From: Ipomoea triloba | Taxonomy: Eukaryota > Streptophyta > Magnoliopsida > Solanales > Convolvulaceae | Direction: 5' to 3' | Length of the DNA stretch: 64,000 bases | NCBI RefSeq assembly: GCF_003576645.1 | Contig: NC_044916.1 | Span: 1,885,989-1,949,988, forward strand | Shown here: positions 1-12,400 of the stretch, one piece after another | Layout of the letters: each line of letters opens with the position of its first letter | How positions within the stretch are numbered: position 1 is the stretch's first letter | Made by a program: the position numbers and the translations under genes | Notes under the pieces: model-generated | What the model saw: only the letters and a program-made list of their open reading frames with translations | Databases searched by the model: none | Told to the model about the DNA's origin: nothing

Positions 1-107
1 CTAGAGAATACACAAGACTATTTATTTCCTAATTCTCTTTTATTTGTTCTTGGTTATTCATCATTCCTTTCTAACTTTGTGCTGCTTTCTTTATCTTTAT
101 CATGCAG

Positions 108-3100
108 GATGAATCTGAATCTGAATCTGGCCTGTTTGCTGATGCTTCCTCAAAACAGGTACTTGTCAATCTAAATGGTTTCATGTTATTACATGTTGAG
201 GGTAGCCTCTGAATTACCTTATTTAGTCATGATGAGATTGAGAGCTATTCTGTCATTGACTTATTCTTTGTGTTATTGGGTATGGTACCAAGGTTACAAT
301 AGTGTCTCTTGATTGTGCTGGTTGTGGCATAGTGTAAGAGTGTTCATAAATGTGACATTTTTGTGAATTGCAATTTATAATGCTTACTTCATTGGTAGCA
401 TTTTCTTCTCTTCTTTCTATATATTCTTAGAGAACTCTTCTCGTAGCTATATTATTCAGAGTTGATATTTGTGATGTGCACTAGTCAAAATATTTTGGTC
501 CTGTATATCTCATAGTAAATGTATCCCTGTAGAATTTCTGAATTTTCTATCGAACTCTCTGTTACCCCAAGACTAGGACTTTGTCTCAAAATGTCAAATC
601 CAATCTTCTTGCTTGGGTTTAGTTATATATGACTTTTACTTTTTATCTTTTGATTTTGAAACTCTAGTTAGCCTGGCAACCTTAATGTTTATGCTAGCAT
701 TTCCTCTGTTCTATAATATTATGGAATGGGCACTCAACTAAGACTTTCTATCAATTTCTCAGTATATGTTACGCTTTCTTTGTCAATAGAGTCTACAATC
801 AAGGCGTAGTCATGAAACTATTGTACAAGAGTTTCATACTGCAAGGCTGGAAGCTATTCGTGCAAAAGAGACTGGTGACAAGAAAGGCCAAGAGCAAGCA
901 AGCAGAACTATCCGCAAAATCAAGCAGGAGATATCTGCCCTGGGTAACAAAATTCTGCCTATTACAATCTGATACTCCATATTTCCTTTGAGCTGCTTAC
1001 TAAGTGTGGTTAACATGATTCAGGATTGTCAGATGCTATCCTGGAATCTGGATATGAAAGTTTTCCCCACCAGGCTCTGCAGGACTTGTCTTGCCCTTCC
1101 ATGTCTTCTGAGAACTTAGAAGCTGATGTTGTTACTTTACAAAATGGAGAAGATTGTATAACTTCCAGTCTCCATGAGTGGGAGTTAAATGTGGATAAAA
1201 AGGTGGCTGGGTTGTCTTCTGAAGAGGACTCTGTGAGTGTCTCCATACCTGAAAAGACTGAATCAGAAGGAGAATCAGGAGATGTAGAACTTGGTAATTT
1301 TCTCTTTGAAGAGGCCTCAGCTGCTGAGTTGCCTGCTGAAGCTTTGGAACGGCAGAAAAAAGAGAAGCTGAGAGAACTGTTGAGTGAGAAAAACTTAGAG
1401 AAGCTAGAAGGTATATGGAAGAAGGTAAATACTGCTGAGTGTGATGAGCTTGTTCTTCTAATACTTATTTCAAGGCAGACGGAACATAAAGTAGTTGCTG
1501 CATGATGACTTTTAGCTTAGCTCAAACTGCCTTCTATCTACTCTAATTTATTTTATTTTCTTTTATTTATTTATATTTTCTTGTTGGTGTTGTGTGCTTT
1601 TGTGTGTGGATTCAAAGCCTTTGTCCTAATAATAGGAGTCAAACCAACTAACCTCAATTAAACCTGTTGCTTACTGATCCTACAACACATATATTGCCTT
1701 GCTTGAATTTTGAAATCCCCTCCTTTCTCCTTGAATTTATGTATATGTTCTTGCATTCCTTTTTTCATTTATAATGTTTATAATTTTAAACATTACTACA
1801 GGGAGATCCACAAAAGATTCCAAAGGCTTTTCTACACCAGCTTTGCCAGAAATCAGGTTGGGATGCACCAAAATATACTAAAGCACTTGGAAAAAGAAAT
1901 ATTTCCAGTTACACAATAAGTATATTGCGCAAAGCTAGTGGAAGGGGTAAAAGCAGAAAAGCTGGGGGACTAATAACAATTGAGCTTCCTGAACAGGATC
2001 AGACATCAAGTAATGCTGAGGTACTAAGCTTGAAAACATCCCTCAATAACATTTTTGCAATGATATACTCATAATTAACATGGGCAGTTAATAAAAAAGT
2101 ATAAGGAGATACCTGCACTCTAGAAGAAACATAGCAGTTCTTATTGTGTGAAAAATATGGAAGGATTTTTCTTCTAATAAGCCTTTGGGAGGTCTATTTC
2201 TCTTTTTCAAGAAAAAAAAAATTTAACCTATATGTTGTAGTTCAAATCCATATGATGGTTTCTTCTTGATATTGATCTGTCTTTTGCAAATTGGTTTTCT
2301 GAACCATAGGATGCACAGAATATGGTGGCAGCATATGCTCTCCATCAGTTGTTTCCAGATCTCCCTGTTCACTTGCCAATTACAGAGCCATATGCTTCAA
2401 TTGTCCTCCACTGGAAAGCAGGTGATTTTTGTTGCCTGTAATTTTAATTTTAGTTAATTGATACTGGTTGCTTGTTTCAAATACATAGTTGTTAATGCTG
2501 GACAGTGAACAGAGCCTTTATCTTGCTATAAATCATCATCTGTTTTCCTGTACTGCTGTTATTGTTGAATGATATTCTTGGTAAATTCTGCTTTGCTGTT
2601 GGAAAACTTGCAGGTGAATCTTTGACTGATGTAGTTGAGGATCAAGAGGAACGTAGAGCAAGTTTTGTCAATTCGTTATTGAATGCCGATGGGTCTGGTA
2701 TTATTGTTCCTTTGAGTGCCACCAATAATCCAACTGAGAATAAGATTCAGCAGCCTCAAGTTACAGAAGATAAAACAACTAGCTCTGATTTGAAAGTTAA
2801 AAGTATGTTGATGGACTTATTTTTATATTTTGTGTCCCACCCACTGCTTAGGAAGTCAGTTTCACTAAATGTCAGCTTGAGTTTTAAAACAATTACAATT
2901 CTTAGTAAAAGTACTATATTCCTCATTAATTAATCTAATAAATGAATTAAATATTGATCATAATAAATCGTTGATCCTTGAGAAGAGAACTACAACAGGT
3001 AAACCAGCCTAGGGGGAGTATATCTGTGGTTGATATGCATCATATTGTCTGCAGTAATATTTAGCAGCTGATAGTGCACTATGTGAAGTTAAACTCATCA

Positions 3101-6100
3101 AATGATCCACTTTTTGCACAGTTTGACAAAGAAAATACCTGTCGTTCCCTTAATTCACTGTAATTGCTTAGTTATTCTTGTAGCAAAACCAGTTAAATCC
3201 AATTAAATCCATATAACCTAGAAAATACTCTTGATTTAAGGTTAAGTATGGCTCTAAGATGTCTTAAAAGGGATTATCTCTACAATATTGTGTATGCATT
3301 CCCATAAGAAGAGATTTTTTTTTTTTCAATTTGTCTTCCATAACACTTCCTTTTGCTATCATGCAGAAGTGAATCAGAGAAAAGAATCAGAAAGTGTTTA
3401 TTTGAGGCAAGAGCAAGAGAATAAGAAGAAGATGAAGAAGTACCAGGTTGGTATTTTCCCATTTTATGTCAATGAAGATTATGGGGATATGAGGGTAGGA
3501 CAGCCTTAGGAGACTAACAGGAGCCAGTAGCTAAATCCCTCTGATTGTTGACATTTGGTATCACCTCAACAATGAAGGTCCATAATCCATACTTAGTAAA
3601 ATTTCTGAGCTTTTATTTTACATCATGTTAAAAGCGAGGACTGTTTAGGTGTTTTCCCTCTTTGTACATCAAGAAAATCATAATTACTTAATGTATTTCA
3701 TTTGATGGAGAATCCTCTAGGGATGTTTACATGATCTGTTTTTCTGTTGTTTGACCATAGAGGGATATGTTCTACCAAACCCTCTCCAAACTTAAGATGT
3801 TTCGCTATGCTATGGCTGGCCAATTTCCTTCTTATCCTGAAAGTCCATACCCAGATTCATTGTTTACATTATTCCTAGCGCTCCAGCTGTCAAGTATGGA
3901 GATGACAGTTGGAATTTTGTGCAGTCTCATTATGCAAGGCGATTCCGGTCTTCTACCTTGTCCAGCTCTCAAGGCTGTATTAGAGCAGTGTTTTATTATT
4001 GCATTTTTTAAAGCTGCTATTACTTTCTCTATATGCTTTATCAGTTATGCTGAATGTAGTCATATGCATACTTCTTTTAATGTTTTGCTTCTAAATTCTA
4101 ATTGATTTATAATTTTCATGTTAGGACATGTTGAAATCACGAGCTGCCCTTCCTATTGCTGAGTTAAAGGATGATATTTTGCATTCACTTGAAAAGAATG
4201 ATATTTTGGTTGTTTGTGGGGAAACAGGTTGTGGTAAAACAACTCAGGTTCGAATTTGTTATGCCTTGTTTTGAAGCTTACTTGTTTTAGATATCCAACT
4301 TCTGTTCCTTCTTAATTTCACTTTTTCACACTTAACTTCTGAGCATGTCTGCATGGCTTCTGCAACTGTAAATTTCATCCTATTCTCCTTTCACCCCGCC
4401 CCCCACCCCCACCCACAAAAGTTTGACTTGATTAATGATTTAACTTTTTTCATAAGTGGTGTTGGTTCTTTTTCACTTTTAAAAATGACATAATCAGATA
4501 TTATCAACCTTAATGGTTTTAAGGAAAAATTAGATCAAGGAACCTTTGCTTGAAATTGCCAATTTAGCAAAAAGGAGAAGGTAAACAAAATGGAATTGTT
4601 TGTATATACTGCTCGTAGGATTCCTTCTGCACTCTTAACTCCTAGTTTCCAGGTTCCACAATTTATATTGGATGACATGATTGAGTCAGGACATGGTGGA
4701 TATTGTAACATTATATGTACACAACCAAGGAGAATAGCGGTCAGTACTACATCTTCATGCTGATCTTAGTATTTTAAGTTCCTCAATTTATATTGGTCTT
4801 TGACTTGATGACATTGATTAATGTTAAGAATTCTTTTAAATAGGCAGTTTCTGTAGCTGAAAGAGTTGCCGATGAGCGAGTTGAATCTTCACCAGGTTCA
4901 TATGATTCTTTGGTTGGCTATCAAGTGCGTCTTGATAGTGCAAGGTAATGACTTGTCAAAGTCCATGTTTGTCAGTAATTGTTGCATACATTATACTTAA
5001 TCTATACACCTCTTCTATTAATCTATGCTTTCTGGTTGGTAATTTTGCCTCTACCACTTGATAATCTGACATGATTATAATTTTGCGGAGCAATGTAATT
5101 TTAAAATTTTATTTGAGTGCTGCATACAGTGAAATTCATTATATCTATGTACGACTTGCATAATGTTTAATTTGAGTTACTTGGTCTGGATTCTTGGAAT
5201 CTCTAAGGAAAGGCATCTGCATCTTCCTTACTAATTACTACTTCGTAAATTGGTAAATGACAGTTTATGACTTTTAAATACTATTTGTTTATATATGGAG
5301 GAAAAATTATTTAAAAAAAAAAGACTTACCTGACTTAATATAGCATGGGATAGGGTGGTGCAGAAACCCATGTTTCAGAGGCAAGTATACAAGGTTTGTT
5401 GTGACTTGTGAATGCCAACGAATTCCTTTTCTCTTTAAGCCTTATATGTGGTGAAAGGGACAAACTGCACAGCTTATAGTGAAAATATCTGAATTGAGTT
5501 GTGATTTCGCTAAGTGGCATGGATGGTGGTTTTGCTATTGCTCTTCGAATGGGGCTCATTTACAGATGTCAAATTTACTGTTCACGTGCACAAACATGTA
5601 CTACTGATAGATTTATCCTGTTCAACTATTTATATCCTGTCCTGGAAGGATAAAAATATACTGATTATATTTGTATACTCATTCCTTGTTTTAGGAGCGA
5701 AAGAACAAAGCTTCTCTTTTGTACAACTGGCATCCTCTTGAGAATGATATCGGTAAATCTCACTTACTATCAATGATTTATTTATTTATTTATTTGATAG
5801 ATGTGATTATCCATGTTGTTTAGGTCAGCCACTCCCCCATTTCTTCCTTTGCAACATAGGTAGAAATTGCCTCTATTTAGAACACTGATTGGTAAATGAC
5901 TATCTTGGATATGTTAAAAATTTAAAATGCAGGGTAACAAAGACTTAAGTGGTATAACTCACATCATTGTTGATGAAGTGCATGAACGGTCTCTTCTGGT
6001 GAGGTTTTTTTTCTTTCTTTCTTTTTGGCTGATAAATCTGTCTCTTCTGATGAGTTACTTATTCTCATATATATCATCATAGTTAATAAGGAAGTATTTC

Positions 6101-6362
6101 CTGGTGCATTTTTTAGTCAGATTGTTATTATCTATTTTGATAATTATAGCAATGTGAGGATTTGGAGATCAGTTGGGGCAAACACTAAGCTCTTCTTCTT
6201 TTGCACAACAGGGTGATTTTCTGCTTATTGTCTTGAGGAATCTTGTTGAAAAGCAATCTGCTCATGGCACTCCAAAATTAAAAGTCATTCTCATGTATGT
6301 ATGGATTTATATCTGACACTTAATATTTTGCTTGTTTTGTATCTATCTGTTTTCTTTCATTG

Positions 6363-6400
<38 letters not shown>

Positions 6401-9400
6401 TTGTTGTTTGATCTGTTATGTAGGTCTGCCACGGTTGATTCACATTTATTTTCACAATACTTTGGTCATTGTCCTGTAATTACTGCACAAGGACGAACAC
6501 ATCCTGTCTCATCTTATTTTCTAGAAGATATTTATGAAAATATCAACTATCGCCTTGCATCTGATTCTCCAGCTTCTATGAACTATGGAGCACCCACAAA
6601 AGAGAAGGTTCTTTTATCACATGACTTTTCCTATTGCTTTGTCCATCTCTCACTTCTGGGGTCTTCAGATAATCTTAAATAATTGACATCATAGCTACTA
6701 GCTTGATGGGCTGCTTTTCCAAGTCCCATCACAAATATATCTTGGACTGGAATTCTACAACTCCGAATAGGTGACCAATGGCCTTCTGCTTAACCAAATG
6801 TACCTACACTCACCAAATTCAATATGATCTTAGTGAGCTATAAGTAGTTTCTTGGTCCACTAATGATTTGGTTGTATGCTGTGGCTTCTGGTAAAGAAAA
6901 AAATGTCTAAAGCTTCAAACTTGTGGGGGCATTGGATTCACAGGAATTGGAGTGCAACATCTGTTTAGAAGTCTAATGGAGTAATTATATGTTGGAGCAT
7001 GTGATTTCTTGAGTTTCATGATTTTTCATTCATTGTTTTCAACTCGATGATTGCAGAATGCTCCTATTGGAAATCACAGAGGGAAGAAAAATCTCGTCTT
7101 ATCTGCATGGGGTGATGAATCATTGCTGTCTGATGATCGTGTAAATCCATATTATGATCCAAGTATCTATCAGACATACAATGAGCAAACTAGAAAAAAC
7201 TTGGTAATTGCTTCTGGAAAGTATTTTTGTTATATATATATTACTGCAAAGTGCTCAGTGCTGATTAGGTCATTAAAAATACCATAATGTACTCTTGTGC
7301 AGAGAAGAATGAATGAAGACGTTATTGATTATGATCTTCTTGAAGACCTTGTATGTCACATTGATGAAACATACCCTGATGGTGCAATATTGGTTTTTTT
7401 ACCTGTAAGTTCTTTTGGTTTAATTTTTCAGTTGGTGTCTGAAATTATATTGAAATGTCTCTTAATCCATGTGCAGAAAATAGTGAATGCTTGAATTTAT
7501 CATTGCAGGGTGTTGCAGAAATACATGCGTTGCTTGATAGACTTAGCGCATCTTACCGATTTGGTGGGCAGTCTTCTGAATGGCTTCTTCCTTTACATTC
7601 ATCTATAGCATCTGAGGATCAGAAAAAGGTGTTTCTTAGACCTCCTGAGAACATTCGTAAGGTAAAGTACCTAAAGGTCATAATATCCCATAGAAGATGC
7701 ACCAGAACTTGCCTTCTTTGAAAGATTGTAGCATTGTGGTATTAACAAAAACACCAAAATGATAGTAAAGATACACATTTCCAGAATGGTTTCCCCCCAA
7801 TACTTCTAAAGAAAAGTGAGACAAGGGCATTCTTTCAGTTGGTTATTTCAAACTGGATATTCACAAAAGCATTCAAATTGAAATGCAATTTTTTGAAAGG
7901 AAATATTGACATTGTGTACTTATGAAAAAATGATTTGTCCTGGGTATGCTCCTATATATATATATATATATTCTCTCACCAGAAAACTTTCTCAAGACAG
8001 AATTATGTAGATGCGTAAGAACTGTAGTCAGGACCTTGGTGATTCAGTGATTGTGTCAATGTGCAAAATATCAGTATGAAGTTTTTCTTCTTGGACTTCT
8101 TTTATAGGTGAATATTGTGAAGTATGTATGCACATGTCCTGTCTATGTGTGCATGCAAATGACTTCTTGTAGGCTTCATACTAAATTGAAGCGACGAATT
8201 ATCTCTATCATGGTTTAGCACCTTTGCCTTTTCTTAGAGGAACTGATATACTTGATTGTTCTTAATGTTCCAGGTTATAATTGCAACTAATATTGCAGAG
8301 ACTAGTATAACAATAGATGATGTGGTTTATGTGGTAGACTGTGGAAAGCATAAGGAAAATCGCTATAATCCAAAAAAGGTGTGTACCCTTCTTTTTGAAG
8401 TTTCCTATAGTGATAAGGTTGCATAAGTTGTGCATTCATTTCAGTTTCCTTATTTGCTTGTTGCTATCATTTCTCATGGTATTTTTCATTTTGCTTTTTA
8501 ACAAATTACTAAGTACTCATTATTGTTTTAAAGTAGTTCTTCGGTTAGCTGTTTTATTTAAACTAATCTTTTGATATTAGAAATTGTCAAGCATGGTTGA
8601 AGATTGGATTTCTCAAGCAAATGCAAGGCAGCGCAGAGGAAGAGCTGGACGTGTAAAGCCAGGAATTTGTTTTTGTCTGTATACGCATTATCGATATGAA
8701 AAGCTCATGCGACCTTATCAGGTAATGAAGTGTTTGTTTGGCCCAACTAGAGCTTTTACAAAGGGCTATTTAAAGAAGTCTCAACTTCAGAGCTTCTTGA
8801 AAAAAGTGCCTTTTGCCTTTTATCTAGTTTTAAAAGACTCTCTTTTTAGTGTTCGTCCAAGCTTATGTTTCTGGAATAGATAAACTCCAGGAAGTTGTGG
8901 GCCAAACCCCTTTTTCCTTTGAATCAAAATTCAAATCAAGTAGAGCGTTAAGTTCAATTATTTTAATTTGATTTGTAGCAAAGAACAAAGAAAGAAGGAG
9001 TGATTTTCTCGAAATCAAAGGAAAAAAGAGAGTTTCTTTGGGACCAGAAGATCTAATTGCAGAAAGCAACAAAAGTTGCGGATAACTCTTTTTTTTACCT
9101 ATCCTATATTCTAATCCTGATTACGAATCAATAAACCTGAAGAGTGAATTCTTCCTTTCGTGAAATTAGAGAAACAAAATTTCTTCTTCTAGGGGTCGAA
9201 ATTTGATAATTCCAATATTGATAATAGAGTTTTCTAGCTTTCTCTATCGCCCGAAAAACCATTTTAGCTAATCCTGCGATAATCTGTAAGAAACTCTTTA
9301 TATATCTATTTGAATTATTCAATTAGAAGACAAGAACAAAATACAAATAAATGAAGAGAAATAATAAGGTTGATTATCATATAGACTCATGTAAAAAGAT

Positions 9401-12400
9401 GAAAAAGCCCATTTATTTAGTTCTACATTCTTTGCACTTATTCTACCTATTTCGTTTCGATTCCAAATTCTAGAATTCTATTACTATATAATCTAAATAA
9501 GAAAATTCTCTACGAACTCATAAGAATTCAAATTCTTCATTCTAATTATTACTTAATTACAAGATATCTTTAATTTGATATTTCTATTTATTTTATAGAA
9601 TAGATTTATATTATAGAATAGATTTCTAGAAAGAATAACAGATACAAATAGTAAATCGGGGTACCCTTCTATGATGAACCTTCCCTCTATTTTTGTACCA
9701 TTAGTAGGCCTAGTATTTCCGGCAATTGCAATGGCTTCTTTATTTCTTCATGTTCAAAACAATAAGATTGTTTAGATTCAACGGGATCCAATCCCATCCA
9801 TTTTTTTTTTCAAAACTTGGACTTATATTGTATCATAACACGGATATCTAGTTAGTGAAATAGAGTCAGGATTTGTGGGTTCAATGCGAAAAGTGTTATG
9901 GATTAAATTATAAGAAATTTTTGAAATCAAAAATGCATATTTGTGAACAATGTGGATATCATTTGAAAATGAGTAGTTCAGATAGAATTGAACTTTTGAT
10001 CGATCCGGGTACGTGGGAGCCTATGGATGAATACATGGTTTCTCGGGATCCCATTGAATTTGATTCGGAGGGGGAGGAGGAGGAGACTTATAAAGATCGT
10101 ATTGATTTTTATCAAAGAAAAACAGGATTAACTGAAGCTGTTCAAACAGGCATAGGCCAACTAAACGGTATTCCCGTAGCAATTGGGGTTATGGATTTTC
10201 ATTTTTTGGGGGGTAGTATGGGATCCGTAGTCGGGGAGAAAATCACCCGTTTGATTGAGCACGCTACCAACAAATTTTTACCTCTTATTATAGTGTGTGC
10301 TTCGGGGGGTGCGCGCATGCAAGAAGGAAGTTTGAGCTTGATGCAAATGGCTAAAATATCGTCTGCTTTATATGAGTATCAATTAAATAAAAGGTTATTT
10401 TATGTATCAATCCTTACATCTCCTACAACTGGTGGAGTAACAGCCAGTTTTGGTATGTTAGGGGATATTATCATTGTCGAACCCAATGCTTACGTTGCAT
10501 TTGCGGGTAAAAGAGTCATTGAACAAACATTGAATCAAACAGTACCTGAAGGTTCACAAGAGGCTGAATATTTATTCGAGAAGGGTTTATTTGACTTAAT
10601 TCTACCACGTCATCGTTTAAAAAGCGTTCTGGGTGAGTTATTTGAGCTCCACGCCCTTTTTCCTTTGAATCAAAATTCAAATCAAGTAGAGCGTTAAGTT
10701 CAATTATTTTAATTTGATTTGTAGCAAAGAACAAAGAAAGAAGGAGTGATTTTCTCGAAATCAAAGGAAAAAAGAGAGTTTCTTTGGGAACAGAAGATCT
10801 AATTGCAGAAAGCAACAAAAGTTTCGGATGACTCTTTTTTTTACCTATCCTATATTCTAATCCTGATTACGAATCAATAAACCTAAAGAGTGAATTCTTC
10901 CTTTCGTGAAATTAGAGAAACAAAATTTCTTCTTCTAGGGGTCTAAATTTGATAATTCCAATATTAATAAAAACTTAAAAAGAATTTGCTTCTCAGTTAC
11001 CACTAATCTCATTTTTCTTTCTTTTGACCTTTACAGATACCTGAGATGTTGCGGATGCCTTTGGTTGAACTATGTTTACAAATCAAGTTACTTTCTCTAG
11101 GCAACATAAAGATCTTCTTATCCAAGGTACCATCTAATGCATTCACTTATTTAGAAGAAAAAGGTAATCCCTATTGTTCAATTTCAGAGCTCATAGGGCT
11201 TGATTATTTATAATCTTCCATCTATTCTGTTTAAATATCTTGCTTTCCAGGCTCTAGAACCTCCAAAGGAGGAAGCTATTACATCAGCAATTTCTTTGTT
11301 ATATGAGGTATTCACTGTTATCAACAATTTCTTTTATATTATATATGCATGTATAACTAACTTCTAAGTTTTATTTAGTAAAATATGACTGTTTTGCCAC
11401 ATCAACTCTGTCTTCATTAGGCATTTTCTAGAAACTGAATTTATACAACTACCATGTCCATGTCAAACAAAGCACACCTCCCTGTGCTTGCTATATTGTT
11501 TTTAAACATCAAGAAGTGCCTATTAAACTATTATCATCTTAGGGCATAATTAACAATACTGCAGTGCAGAAATTGCTTTTCTGCCTGATCTAAATTGAAC
11601 TTCTGAATAGGTGGGAGCAATTGAAGGAAATGAAGAGTTGACTCCTCTTGGGTATCATTTGGCTAAACTCCCAGTTGATGTACTGATTGGGAAGGTATGC
11701 TTCTGAAGTGGATTTTTTTCTAACTTGATCCCAGCGTACAATCCAAACCTTAATAGTGCTTTAAAGAGACTGGCCAGTCTGATCATCTAGTTATTCAGTG
11801 GTTGTCTTCTTCTCCTGCTTATGCATAAAGATTTAGCGTTCTGATTTCTTTATATTTATGAAATTGCAGATGATGTTATATGGTGCAATATTTGGTTGTT
11901 TATCACCAATTCTCTCTATTTCAGCATTTTTGAGCTACAAGTCACCATTTGTTTATCCAAAAGATGAGGTTTATCTTCAGCAATGTACTACTTTCTTTGA
12001 CTTATCTGCAAGGAAATGAACTGACTAACAACTTGCTTTTGCAGAGGCAAAATGTTGAAAGAGCCAAGTTGGCTCTATTGGGTGACAAGCTTGGTGGTGA
12101 AACTGATTCTTGTGACAGCAACTTGCAATCTGACCATTTACTAATGATGGTTGCATATAAGAAGTGGGAGAAAATTCTGCGTGAGGTTTGTTGAGAGGAC
12201 AAATGCACTACACAAACATCACAGAGACTCCTAAATTCATTCAGCATGAAACAAACTAGTTGGAGAGATTTCTTAGTTGAAAGGATCTTGCTATGGTTAA
12301 TTATATTCTCTTGAGAGTTAGATTGGAATATTTCTTTCAAGTGTTGCACGCCTCCACTCAACCTTATGCAGTCATCAGTGTTTATATCATGCTGGTTGAT

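Larger units (their letters stand above)
8908..10970 (+). other. NUPT: plastid DNA insert (accD-psaI region) in helicase intron
   Basis: A 2.06-kb block of chloroplast sequence lies inside the helicase intron 8722-11036, in the same orientation as the host gene. Order: last codons of accD plus accD-psaI spacer (8908 onward), psaI (9671-9775), start of the psaI-ycf4 spacer, a junction near 9860, then accD zinc-ribbon and carboxyltransferase codons (9873-10697) and the spacer again to 10970. In plastomes the order is accD-psaI-ycf4, so the insert is permuted or joined from two pieces. Left and right ends are 317-bp direct repeats (8908-9224 and 10654-10970), colinear at an offset of 1746 bp with 6 mismatches by eye. 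Only about 250 bp of the intron is native. It is presumably transcribed and spliced out with the intron. Confidence 0.93.

Noticed and set aside
10516..10818. Minus-strand ORF in the plastid insert (and its copy at 8863-9072)
   Set aside because: Antisense of accD and its spacer, present in both direct-repeat copies.
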